Shown: positions 1 through 7,922, counted from the first letter of the stretch. The stretch: 33,091 nucleotides of DNA from an uncultured Desulfuromonadales bacterium (GCA_903929485.1 CAIYUY010000306.1:1-33091); one strand, 5' to 3'. Notes: generated by a model from the sequence alone, not told the origin. A program made the numbers and translations.

Positions 1-1317
1 ATCCCGGGGATTGGTCAGCATCTCCTTGTACTCGGAAATCTGTTTGATCAGGTCCTGGGAGAAATCAAGCTGCTGCTCCAGCGCCTTCCGGCTGAACCCC
101 AGCTTTTCCAGCTTCTCGATATAGGTCTGTTGCTCGATGAGGACCTTTTGTCCGATGATCCGAAAAACATTCCCCTTGGCGTCTCCCCCCGGCGCCTTCA
201 GGTGTGCCAGCCGGATCTCCAGCGACGTGAACTCCAGCGCCTGGTTGATCTCCCAGGTGGCGTAATCCACCGCATCCGCCTGCAACCGCCGAATCTCCCG
301 CTTCCGGTCCCCCTCGAACCCCTTCAGATACGAATCGGGATCATCCTCCGCCTTGCCGTAGACGATCACCTTCACCGTGGCGTCTTTCAAGGCACGACAG
401 ATCTTGCGGATATAGGTCCGGCCCGCGCCGTCGTTATCCGTCCAGAGATACAGATGCTTTCCCTTGCACCGGGTAAACAGCCCCTTCACCTGGTCGTCCG
501 ATATCTGGCCGATCATGGCGATGACATAGGGGATACCGGCGTTCAGCAGTTGTAGCCGGTCATTCTCCCCCTCCACGAGAATCACCTCGTCATGGCGGTC
601 CAGAACATCCTGACCATAGAACAGCCACTTCTTGTCCCGCTTCTCGTTGGGGAGCTGGTAGGCGTACTTCTTGTTGGGGTCCTTCATGGTGAAGTGCAGC
701 ACCTTCCCCTGGGACATATGAGGGAAGACCACAAACCCCTTCCCGAAGAAATCACGCAACACCTTGCGCCCTTCGATCTCCGATTCCTTCACCAGACCGG
801 ACTCCAGGATCTCCATGTCAGGAAACCCCTTGCTCCGCAAATGATCCAGGAGTCGGCCATCGGAGAATCCCACCTGTTCCAGCTCCAGAGTCTTCAGAGT
901 ATGACAGCGGGTATCGGTCAGATACGCCTTGCCGCCGTTCTCCAGCATGGCGCCATGATAATACGCCGCGGCATCCAGCCGGAGCTGGTCAGCCACCGCC
1001 GGCGGCTTCCTGGCCCGACCCCGTTGCTCCAGCGTGATCCCCGCCAGCTTCGCCCCCCGCTCCAGCGCCCCCTTCCTGTCCGTCTTGCCGTACTCCTCCA
1101 GAAAGGTGAACAGATCACCCTTCTTATCGTCGTCGCACTGAAAGCATTTCCAACCGCCTCCCTGGACATTGAAACAATCATGGCCACCGCAGAACGGGCA
1201 TTCATCCAGCATCCGCTGGGCGCCTACATTCTTCACTGTCCGGCCCGCCTCGGCGGCGATGATCTCCGCCAGGCGCGGGTTCAGGATATCCTTGATACGA
1301 GAGAAGTCGTCAGCCAT
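1..1317 (-). CDS. Phage/plasmid-type DNA primase, CHC2 zinc finger + TOPRIM, 3' end outside window
   Basis: Minus-strand translation from ATG at 1317 is open to the window edge: MADDFSRIKDILNPRLAEIIAAEAG...CPFCGGHDCFNVQGGGWKCFQCDDDKKGD (CHC2-like) and DEVILVEGENDRLQLLNAG...LWTDNDGAGR (TOPRIM-like). Not in the supplied ORF track. Confidence 0.85.
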   Translation of the reverse strand, partial: MADDFSRIKDILNPRLAEIIAAEAGRTVKNVGAQRMLDECPFCGGHDCFNVQGGGWKCFQCDDDKKGDLFTFLEEYGKTDRKGALERGAKLAGITLEQRGRARKPPAVADQLRLDAAAYYHGAMLENGGKAYLTDTRCHTLKTLELEQVGFSDGRLLDHLRSKGFPDMEILESGLVKESEIEGRKVLRDFFGKGFVVFPHMSQGKVLHFTMKDPNKKYAYQLPNEKRDKKWLFYGQDVLDRHDEVILVEGENDRLQLLNAGIPYVIAMIGQISDDQVKGLFTRCKGKHLYLWTDNDGAGRTYIRKICRALKDATVKVIVYGKAEDDPDSYLKGFEGDRKREIRRLQADAVDYATWEINQALEFTSLEIRLAHLKAPGGDAKGNVFRIIGQKVLIEQQTYIEKLEKLGFSRKALEQQLDFSQDLIKQISEYKEMLTNPRD

Positions 1318-1463
1318 CAGAAGGTCACCACTGTTGTCAATACCGCCGCCGCCAGCCAATACACCACCTTGCGCCACTCGCCGTCCCCGCCTATGCCATA
1401 CCCCACCGCCGCCAAGACATCCAGGCAGATCAGCAGAGCAGGGAAAATTTTATAAGAATGCAT
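1317..1463 (-). CDS. Small membrane protein, 48 aa, coupled to the primase
   Basis: ATG at 1463 with GAGG upstream: MHSYKIFPALLICLDVLAAVGYGIGGDGEWRKVVYWLAAAVLTTVVTF*. Its TGA overlaps the primase ATG (TGATG). Two hydrophobic segments. Confidence 0.55.
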   Translation of the reverse strand: MHSYKIFPALLICLDVLAAVGYGIGGDGEWRKVVYWLAAAVLTTVVTF

Positions 1464-1512
1464 GTTATACCTCGACCGGTAATTGTGTCTTATTTTGTAG
1501 TAACTTTTTTAG

Positions 1513-1541
1513 TTGACAGTGATTGATTTTGTTGTTACAAA
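1513..1541 (+). promoter_or_regulatory. Candidate brnTA promoter overlapping an inverted repeat
   Basis: TTGACA (1513-1518), 17-bp spacer, TACAAA (1536-1541); TTTGT-TGTT-ACAAA inverted repeat at 1528-1541 covers the -10. Confidence 0.5.
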
Positions 1542-1548
1542 TACAATC

Positions 1549-1821
1549 ATGAACATTGAATTCGATCAGACAAAACGGGATAAAACATTACTCGAACGAG
1601 GTCTTGACTTTGCCGAATCGGGTTTGGTCTTCGCCGGCAGGCACTGCACCGCCCCCGATCTCCGGGTTGACTATGGAGAAGATCGTTTTATAAGTATCGG
1701 TATCCTTTCCGGCAGAACCGTGGTGCTGGTCTGGACAGAGCGCCGCTCCGCGCGACGTATTATTTCCATGAGGTATGCCAATGAACGCGAAATCAGCAGA
1801 TACAAGCAGTACGTGGGTTGA
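1549..1821 (+). CDS. brnT: BrnT family type II toxin
   Basis: MNIEFDQTKRDKTLLERGLDFAESGLVFAG...DYGEDRFISIGILSGRTVVLVWTERRSARRIISMRYANEREISRYKQYVG matches the BrnT pattern; overlaps the brnA start. Confidence 0.88.
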   Translation: MNIEFDQTKRDKTLLERGLDFAESGLVFAGRHCTAPDLRVDYGEDRFISIGILSGRTVVLVWTERRSARRIISMRYANEREISRYKQYVG

Positions 1822-2056
1822 TCCTGATGATGCTCCCGAACTAACCGATTCCTGGTTTGAATCGGCAACCTTGATGCAGGGAGCAAAAGTTATTCGTCCT
1901 GGTAGGGTGTTGGGCAGCGGGGTCAAAGCATCACAGACAGTACGTTTTGATGTCTCCATCCTGGATGCGTTCAAGGCCACCGGCAAAGGGTGGCAGACGA
2001 GGATGAATGACGCTCTCCGTCAGTGGCTGGAGGAACATCCCCTGAATCAGCCATAA
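1781..2056 (+). CDS. brnA: BrnA family antitoxin
   Basis: Follows and overlaps brnT; C-terminal VRFDVSILDAFKATGKGWQTRMNDALRQWLEEH is BrnA/RHH-like. Confidence 0.85.
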   Translation: MNAKSADTSSTWVDPDDAPELTDSWFESATLMQGAKVIRPGRVLGSGVKASQTVRFDVSILDAFKATGKGWQTRMNDALRQWLEEHPLNQP

Positions 2057-2093
2057 CAACATTGATACGTTGGGGTTCGTACCTCACTCCAAC

Positions 2094-2321
2094 CTACGAC
2101 TCAACATCTCTCGCCATAAAATGCGGATCGTTCTTGATGCAGTCGTACATGATCCCGCTGCACTCTTCCAGCGCCTCAAACGCCTGCTTCAACGCCGTGC
2201 GGGTCTCAAAGAGCGCGATGAAGTTATCAGTACCGGAGCGGTGGGCAATCTCGAAGTGTCGCTCCAGCTCGGCCACCCTGATCTCCAGCTTCCTGACATA
2301 CCTCGCTTCCTTGGCGGTCAT
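2094..2321 (-). CDS. Hypothetical phage-element protein
   Basis: 75-aa ORF in a same-strand overlapping gene string. Confidence 0.5.
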   Translation of the reverse strand: MTAKEARYVRKLEIRVAELERHFEIAHRSGTDNFIALFETRTALKQAFEALEECSGIMYDCIKNDPHFMARDVES

Positions 2322-2602
2322 CGGTTCAGTACCTCACAGTTATAACTCCCCCTTGTTGTCAGCTTCTTGATATGCGCCTGAAACTGGTCTTCCAGCCACC
2401 CTGGCCCCTTGCGCCCTTCCAGCTGCCGCAAATACGTTTCCGCTGCCTGCATCACGTCTAGAGCCTCCGAGGCCTTCCGCTCATCAGACTCCAGATGCAG
2501 ATGAGCATAGTCCAGCTCCAGAGCCTCATCGAAAATCTTGTGGGCCTGAACACGTTCATTAACCGTGTCCACAAACCGCGTTTTCGGAAAAAGAAACCTC
2601 AT
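2318..2602 (-). CDS. Hypothetical phage-element protein
   Basis: Start trimmed to MRFLFPKTRFVDTVNERVQ (ATG 2602), giving a 4-bp overlap with the upstream ORF. Confidence 0.5.
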   Translation of the reverse strand: MRFLFPKTRFVDTVNERVQAHKIFDEALELDYAHLHLESDERKASEALDVMQAAETYLRQLEGRKGPGWLEDQFQAHIKKLTTRGSYNCEVLNR

Positions 2603-2877
2603 GCTCCCCCCAGAATCTTCCCGCTGAACGCCCGGGCCAACTCCAGATACAGCTTCCCCCAGACCTGACAAAACGGTTTCGCCTTCTCTCCCTCGCCATT
2701 GTTTAACAACTCGTCCATCTCCTTCTCCGCCGCCTTAAACCGGACATGCACAGCAGCCTGCTCCGTCGTGCAAAATTCCCAGAAGAACACCGGATCGCGC
2801 AGGCAGTGGGGGAACTTATCCCGCAACACCGCCTCCAGTCGCTTGGCCATCTCCAGCACCACCGCCTCACCCGACAT
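2599..2877 (-). CDS. Hypothetical phage-element protein
   Basis: 92-aa ORF overlapping both neighbours. Confidence 0.5.
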   Translation of the reverse strand: MSGEAVVLEMAKRLEAVLRDKFPHCLRDPVFFWEFCTTEQAAVHVRFKAAEKEMDELLNNGEGEKAKPFCQVWGKLYLELARAFSGKILGGA

Positions 2878-3307
2878 GCTGTAAACTCCTGGCCGGGTTC
2901 AACATCAGCATTTCCGCTACATCAGGATGCGGCACAAACGGGACAGCTTTCGTGCTCGAGCTCCGTCCCCAGATCTCCATCTTCTTTGCGCAATGGGCGC
3001 AGAGGCCGCTGACAGAGTAATAAACCACTCGGTTGCCGCACTCCACCACCCGGCAGGGCTTAGTTGATCGTGGTGCGCGTGGCTCGGCAGGAGCGGCATA
3101 ATTGCCGTTATGCTGCCGCATCTCCTCCATGGATATCACCCGCAACGCCGGAAGAAGCTTCACCTGGGCGAACCGCCGGCTGCAATTCATGCAGACCGCC
3201 TCATCCTCCACCGCATACATCTCATCTCCCCCCACGATACAGGTTTCGAACTTCAAAGCCCCGCCGCACCGGGGACACCGGGGATTTCTCTCCCGCGCCT
3301 CACTCAT
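2867..3307 (-). CDS. Double zinc-ribbon protein
   Basis: CPRCGG...CMNC and CRVVECGN...CAHC cysteine pairs. Confidence 0.6.
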   Translation of the reverse strand: MSEARERNPRCPRCGGALKFETCIVGGDEMYAVEDEAVCMNCSRRFAQVKLLPALRVISMEEMRQHNGNYAAPAEPRAPRSTKPCRVVECGNRVVYYSVSGLCAHCAKKMEIWGRSSSTKAVPFVPHPDVAEMLMLNPARSLQHVG

Positions 3308-3333
3308 AACCCCTCCCGTAAACCCGCACAGAT

Positions 3334-3382
3334 AACGTAGAACGTAGAACGTAGAACGTAGAACATGGAACCTAGAACCTAG
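3334..3382. repeat. Heptanucleotide tandem array, 7 units (AACGTAG/AACCTAG)
   Basis: AACGTAG x4, AACATGG, AACCTAG x2, exact 7-bp period. Confidence 0.95.
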
Positions 3383-4017
3383 AACGGGGAAAGGATCTTC
3401 AGCTTATCCACATACGCCCGCACCGGACCATCTCCGCCGCCATAGAAATCGTCAACTTCCCCCTGGCGGATCATCCCCTTCACCTCGATATCCTGACCGG
3501 CCGCCACGGCGTCGAACAACTTCTCACCCTGCAGCCAGAGCTCAAACAGCTCCGAAGACTCCTGATAAGCATCCTTCGCCTCCCGGATCACCCGGAGCAG
3601 CACCCGTTGCCCGCCATCCGTCGTCGCCGTGACCTGGTCAACCTCACCCCGCAGGATGAACACCGCCCGCGCCTCCGCCGTCGTCGCCTCCGCCGAAAAG
3701 CAGGTAAAGTTGTTATAGAAAATATTCTTCTCGTCATCGCAATAGCTGGTCATCATCCCCCGCAGCACCAGCGCCGCCGGCTTCGTCTTGAACAGCCCCA
3801 TGAAATCCTGGCACCGCTTTTCTCCCCAGACCCGGCAAAACGCCGTAGCCTGTCCCGACTTCGCCCCGCTCACATTCATCTTGATGGAGAGATACGGCTT
3901 CCCGCCGCTGCTCAGTAACTCCTCCACTTCCGTCACCCGACCAAACACATGCCCGCTGTTAAAATGCCCGTTACCGCTCACCACTGCACCTCCTGCAGTT
4001 CCCGTTGTTTCGCCCAC
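3379..4017 (-). CDS. Hypothetical phage-element protein, possible OB-fold/ssDNA-binding-like
   Basis: 212 aa; beta-rich segments such as YLSIKMNVSGAKSGQATAFCRVWG. Function is inference only. Confidence 0.55.
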   Translation of the reverse strand: MGETTGTAGGAVVSGNGHFNSGHVFGRVTEVEELLSSGGKPYLSIKMNVSGAKSGQATAFCRVWGEKRCQDFMGLFKTKPAALVLRGMMTSYCDDEKNIFYNNFTCFSAEATTAEARAVFILRGEVDQVTATTDGGQRVLLRVIREAKDAYQESSELFELWLQGEKLFDAVAAGQDIEVKGMIRQGEVDDFYGGGDGPVRAYVDKLKILSPF

Positions 4018-4262
4018 TCCTCCACGATCTTCAGCAGCCGGTCCGGATCAGTGCTGGGTTGATACTTCGCCAACTGAGAGCTGTTCAACTTCTTCCGGGC
4101 GCCGTTCTCCTTGATATGCCCCACGATCCAGCTGTCCCCGAGCCCCTGCAGCACTCCGATCTTGATCTTACCCGTCGGCCCGAACCACCACCACGCCCGC
4201 TCCCGGTGAAAAGCCTGTCGCCGCCTCTCCTTCATCTCCGCCTGCAACTCCATCAACGTCAT
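3978..4262 (-). CDS. Hypothetical protein
   Basis: 94-aa ORF overlapping its neighbours. Confidence 0.5.
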   Translation of the reverse strand: MTLMELQAEMKERRRQAFHRERAWWWFGPTGKIKIGVLQGLGDSWIVGHIKENGARKKLNSSQLAKYQPSTDPDRLLKIVEEWAKQRELQEVQW

Positions 4263-4450
4263 GATCCGCTCCCCGTCACCACTTTCCTGAGGGTCTCACT
4301 GGCCAACCCGCAATAAGTAATGGTCCTCAGTAGTTGCGTCTTGAACTGCTCCTCATATTCCGCGTAGCAGAATCCGCAATGCTCCCCGCACCCCACCGGC
4401 TTCTTGAAGAGCGGGCAATCAATCCTCCCTACCGCTTCCTTCCGGCTCAT
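4259..4450 (-). CDS. Small Cys-rich protein
   Basis: 63 aa; CPLFKKPVGCGEHCGFCYAEYEE; 4-bp overlaps on both sides. Confidence 0.5.
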   Translation of the reverse strand: MSRKEAVGRIDCPLFKKPVGCGEHCGFCYAEYEEQFKTQLLRTITYCGLASETLRKVVTGSGS

Positions 4451-4647
4451 CGCCCCATCTCCCGCTTGTTCAGTTTCGCCCTGACCCCCAAGTTCCCGTC
4501 CTGTGGATAAACCGTCCGGGTGTGCCGGTAGAGAGGGATACTGTTCACCGGAGTGATGCTGTGGGCCACGGCGTTAATTTCGTCCTGAGTGTAGATCTTC
4601 ACTTTACCGGAACCTGCCGTATCCAGCGGAGGGGCCGAACCTCTCAT
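4447..4647 (-). CDS. Hypothetical protein
   Basis: Start trimmed to MRGSAPPLDTAGSGKVKIY (ATG 4647) preceded by GGAGG. Confidence 0.5.
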   Translation of the reverse strand: MRGSAPPLDTAGSGKVKIYTQDEINAVAHSITPVNSIPLYRHTRTVYPQDGNLGVRAKLNKREMGR

Positions 4648-4648
4648 G

Positions 4649-5851
4649 TCACCCTCCTTGTGTCGTAAACATTGAACCCTGTGACCATCCAGACACAGAA
4701 TCTCTCTCATCAAATGGTGCGTTGGCATTCTGCTCATCACCTGTCCATTTCTGCGGCCATGTGTTGGCGGATATCATTTCCTCTATGGCAGCCTTCTCTT
4801 CCGCATTTATCAGGAAATATTCAGGGTCTCCTGCTGCCCTTGCGCCTACGTTGACTGCCTCTTGTATGCTGATAACCTCGTCCATGCCCCACCGGCGGGC
4901 ATCCATGGTGAGCGGTCCCATGCGGCCCTGATTTTTAGACAGTGCCCCGCTTTTGGTGCGCTCGTTGATTTTTCTGAGACGGTTATGGGGTTTCTTGAGT
5001 TCCGCATACAGTGGCCGTAATCTCATCAATGGGCGGAGATACGCCCATCTAGGCTCTTTCAAGAGAGTTTCCAGCGCTGTGTCCTTGCTAGCCAGATTGC
5101 AGCCTACACACCCCGTCCGCGCGTTAACCTCTTCGGCCTCGTCTCCCCCATAAGAATCCGCTACCCGCTCCGTGGGGAATCCTCCTATGGGCGCCCATTG
5201 CCTGAGCCACTTCCACACAAAACAAACCCGCCAGTGAAGTATCGGCGCTAACGTGTCGGCTACCTTCTCTGGGGTGGTGGCCTGAAACCACCCTTGGCCA
5301 CATTCGGCCCCGTTTTTCCCACATGATAGCGCAATGCGTGCATCCCTCTGCGCCGACTCGCCCACCCTAACACCGGTGAGCATCAAGAATTTCTTGCCAT
5401 ACTTTCCTCTCAACTCTGCCAGTGCTTCCATCATCGGTTCTATTTTTATCTGAGACGTGCACCAGCGAAATGTGTTTGACGGTGGAGGTACTCCCTTGCC
5501 GAACATGTAAACAAAAAATCTATCCTTCATTGGCGGGAGAACCACCCGGCAATCTGCCCCGATATCTCTGAGCCGATCCATTACGGCCATTGCTGAGTTT
5601 TGCAAAGGCGGCAACTCCATGCGAGTGTCTGCGTAGAGGACTGTCAGAGATTTAGGTTTAGGGATATTTCCATTTTCAATCAATTGAGGAATCAGTGTAG
5701 CCACACACGACGAATCCTTGCCCCCTGAGTATGCAATTACCCAATGGTCATATTTTGCACCGTACTCCTGCATGGATACGGTGGTCATATTGATAGCCTC
5801 GGTCATCGTCTGTCGGTATTCCTCGAAAAGTGTTGGTGTTTTACTACTCAT
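4649..5851 (-). CDS. PAPS reductase-family (DndC-like) protein
   Basis: 400 aa with YSGGKDSS PP-loop, FRWCTSQIKIEP motif, TGCVGC cysteine pair. Confidence 0.82.
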   Translation of the reverse strand: MSSKTPTLFEEYRQTMTEAINMTTVSMQEYGAKYDHWVIAYSGGKDSSCVATLIPQLIENGNIPKPKSLTVLYADTRMELPPLQNSAMAVMDRLRDIGADCRVVLPPMKDRFFVYMFGKGVPPPSNTFRWCTSQIKIEPMMEALAELRGKYGKKFLMLTGVRVGESAQRDARIALSCGKNGAECGQGWFQATTPEKVADTLAPILHWRVCFVWKWLRQWAPIGGFPTERVADSYGGDEAEEVNARTGCVGCNLASKDTALETLLKEPRWAYLRPLMRLRPLYAELKKPHNRLRKINERTKSGALSKNQGRMGPLTMDARRWGMDEVISIQEAVNVGARAAGDPEYFLINAEEKAAIEEMISANTWPQKWTGDEQNANAPFDERDSVSGWSQGSMFTTQGG

Positions 5852-5940
5852 TTCTCCACCTGACAGGCCAAGGCAACCATGACCACAAACGCCAAGAACA
5901 ACACGAAGACGCCACCGTAGACAATCAGCGCCAGGGTCAT
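5848..5940 (-). CDS. 30-aa single-TM micropeptide
   Basis: MTLALIVYGGVFVLFLAFVVMVALACQVEK*; start overlaps the upstream stop (TGATG), stop overlaps the downstream ATG (ATGA). Confidence 0.5.
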   Translation of the reverse strand: MTLALIVYGGVFVLFLAFVVMVALACQVEK

Positions 5941-6254
5941 CACCGCTCCCCCGCTATTTTGCCGTACTCCCGGGCGATGGCTTCTTCCTGCATGGCGCTC
6001 CAGTCCCGCCGCGTCACCGGATAATCACCGGATAACTGCACTGCATCCGCCGTCGGCTGCCTCCGCCAGGCCGCCTGCGCCTCATGGCCCCGGTGGCAAC
6101 TATCCATCGCCCCCGCCGCCACCGTCGCGATGATGAGCGCATACCAGACGCAGCGCATGGATGCCACCCGCTTCACCGGCTCCACCTGCCGCTGCATCAG
6201 CCGCCGAATCTCCTGGACGTTCATCTTTTGCGCTTCCTCCAGACGTGGTCCCAT
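5940..6254 (-). CDS. Hypothetical protein with one TM segment
   Basis: 104 aa; GGAGG upstream of ATG 6254; CVWYALIIATVAAGAMDS. Confidence 0.5.
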   Translation of the reverse strand: MGPRLEEAQKMNVQEIRRLMQRQVEPVKRVASMRCVWYALIIATVAAGAMDSCHRGHEAQAAWRRQPTADAVQLSGDYPVTRRDWSAMQEEAIAREYGKIAGER

Positions 6255-6255
6255 C

Positions 6256-6441
6256 TTAAACCTCCCCCTGACTCCGCTTGATAAAACTCAGACACCGCTT
6301 GCAAGTCACCTCGGACACCGAAATAGTCAGCCGCAAACTACCCATCGGCTTGACCACATCCATGCACATGGCCACATCCATCGTCGCTGACAAACTCCTA
6401 TCTGTCGTGCTGACCCTCTTGCCGTAATGAATCGCCATCAT
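6256..6441 (-). CDS. Hypothetical protein
   Basis: 61-aa ORF in the overlapping string; CKRC motif. Confidence 0.4.
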   Translation of the reverse strand: MMAIHYGKRVSTTDRSLSATMDVAMCMDVVKPMGSLRLTISVSEVTCKRCLSFIKRSQGEV

Positions 6442-6749
6442 AATCGCTCCCCTTTGCCGTCATATAGAACCGTGGCCACCGCCATAACTAACCACAACAG
6501 TATCCGCGCCACCTCAGCCTTGCTCCGTTTGGTCCGCTTCTTCACCGCGCTCAAGGGGTCCTGATTTGCGATCACCGTCAACAGTTCCTGCTGGCTCATC
6601 AGGCCGCTCTTCTTGGGGGTCGTCGTCAATAGCCCCTCCACCTGGCGCAACGTCTTGTCCGTCTCCGCCAGCTTCCCGTGGAGCAGCTCCATCAGCGCAT
6701 CCACCTTGCGCTCCAACCGTTCCAACTGTAGAGATTCGCCAACCGTCAC
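6438..6749 (-). CDS. Coiled-coil plus C-terminal TM protein
   Basis: 103 aa; LERLERKVDALMELLHGKLAETDKTLRQVEGLL, then VARILLWLVMAVATVLY. Confidence 0.5.
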   Translation of the reverse strand: MTVGESLQLERLERKVDALMELLHGKLAETDKTLRQVEGLLTTTPKKSGLMSQQELLTVIANQDPLSAVKKRTKRSKAEVARILLWLVMAVATVLYDGKGERL

Positions 6750-6800
6750 TATGCGCCCCTTAAAAGTAAAAAAAATACATTGACGTTGAACAACTTAAAG

Positions 6801-7058
6801 TTAAGCTTCTGACGGGCGCTTGCTATCCGCTTTCCGCACTCTCACCGAAATAAGGCCATCGGCCAACGCCGCCTCGATAACCGCATCCCCGCGCTTGCCG
6901 TTAGCCTGGCCCAGCCAATATCCGGCGGCCAGATTGTAGACCGATGACATTGCCAGACCATGCTCTTCAGCCCAGGCCTTCACGCTGATACCCCTATCCC
7001 TCAGAATTTTAAGAAACTGAGACCAGTCATATTCATCGCGATGAAGAACGTTTGACAT
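6801..7058 (-). CDS. Small HTH DNA-binding regulator
   Basis: 85 aa; LKILRDRGISVKAWAEEHGLAMSSVYNLAAGYWLGQANGKRGDAVIEAAL; first gene of the minus-strand operon. Confidence 0.6.
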   Translation of the reverse strand: MSNVLHRDEYDWSQFLKILRDRGISVKAWAEEHGLAMSSVYNLAAGYWLGQANGKRGDAVIEAALADGLISVRVRKADSKRPSEA

Positions 7059-7125
7059 GTGATGCTCCTTTAGATACTGTGCTAAGAATATTGATGATTG
7101 CTAAAAAGTGTGAGGAGTCGCAGTA

Positions 7126-7353
7126 ATGAGTGAAGAGTTGCCACCGACGAAGTGCCCGGAGTGTGAAGAAGTCATGATCCTGCATCCTGATGGTCTTCGT
7201 TGCCCTGGCTGCGGGTGTTATTTGAAGTTGAGCAAGACTGAGGCGAAGACAGTGGCAACCTTCGCAGCCGGTCGACAAGCAAGCGCCGCATACGCGGAGA
7301 AACTCCAAGACGACGTAACTCGAATAAAAAGAAAGAATAAACCTTGCCCATAG
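7126..7353 (+). CDS. Zinc-ribbon protein
   Basis: 75 aa; MSEELPPTKCPECEEVMILHPDGLRCPGCGCYLKL. Confidence 0.6.
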   Translation: MSEELPPTKCPECEEVMILHPDGLRCPGCGCYLKLSKTEAKTVATFAAGRQASAAYAEKLQDDVTRIKRKNKPCP

Positions 7354-7684
7354 CCATAAGCGAAGGGTTAAGAGAATATTTTTGTGCCGAGTCGGCATCG
7401 GCTAGCCACAAACCTCTTTCAATAATATCTTGGCGGAAAGGTTGTATTTTTTTAAAATAGTCATCTCTGGCATCAAGAGCTTTGACCAAGATTTCGTCAG
7501 CCTGTGGTGAAACCTGCGTAATTGGGGTCACCATTAAATCGGGCAACTTGATCTGGAGTACCTGAAAGAGTCTCAGCAGTTCATCAACAGCGTCCTCGGT
7601 GGCTCCGTTGAGGATTACCGCTTGCTGCACCATCAGCAGACGTTGCAGGAGAACTGGACAGCGTTTGAACTTGGTTTCTTCCAT
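7172..7684 (-). CDS. Hypothetical protein, C-terminal third antisense to the zinc-ribbon ORF
   Basis: 170 aa; region 7353-7684 lies outside the overlap; AAGGAG upstream of the start. Confidence 0.5.
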   Translation of the reverse strand: MEETKFKRCPVLLQRLLMVQQAVILNGATEDAVDELLRLFQVLQIKLPDLMVTPITQVSPQADEILVKALDARDDYFKKIQPFRQDIIERGLWLADADSAQKYSLNPSLMAMGKVYSFFLFELRRLGVSPRMRRLLVDRLRRLPLSSPQSCSTSNNTRSQGNEDHQDAGS

Positions 7685-7700
7685 GGCGGCACTCCTTTAA

Positions 7701-7922
7701 CTACTCGACCTGAGAGAAGGGTGTGAGTACCGTAAAAATTGAAATGAGACGGTCATCAAGTTGACCCGTGAGAAAGGGCTTGAACTCGGAGATATCACCG
7801 ACATCGTCCGTTGCTTCCACATTGAAACCAGAGTTACGGAGTGCTTCACCAATAATATTGAGGATTCTGGTTTTTCCGGACATAGTTGCACCGCTGATAA
7901 CAATTTTTACACTCTTAGGCAT
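7701..7922 (-). CDS. Minimal P-loop protein, 73 aa
   Basis: MPKSVKIVISGATMSGKTRILNIIGEALRNSGFNVEATDDV; Walker A GATMSGKT. Confidence 0.65.
   Translation of the reverse strand: MPKSVKIVISGATMSGKTRILNIIGEALRNSGFNVEATDDVGDISEFKPFLTGQLDDRLISIFTVLTPFSQVE

Noticed and set aside
130-1455. Plus-strand ORFs 130-555 and 592-1455 and minus-strand ORF 918-1205
   Set aside because: Shadow frames overlapping the primase, which has clear CHC2 and TOPRIM motifs on the minus strand.
3334-3382. Heptad arrays as CRISPR
   Set aside because: 7-bp contiguous units without spacers; no cas genes.
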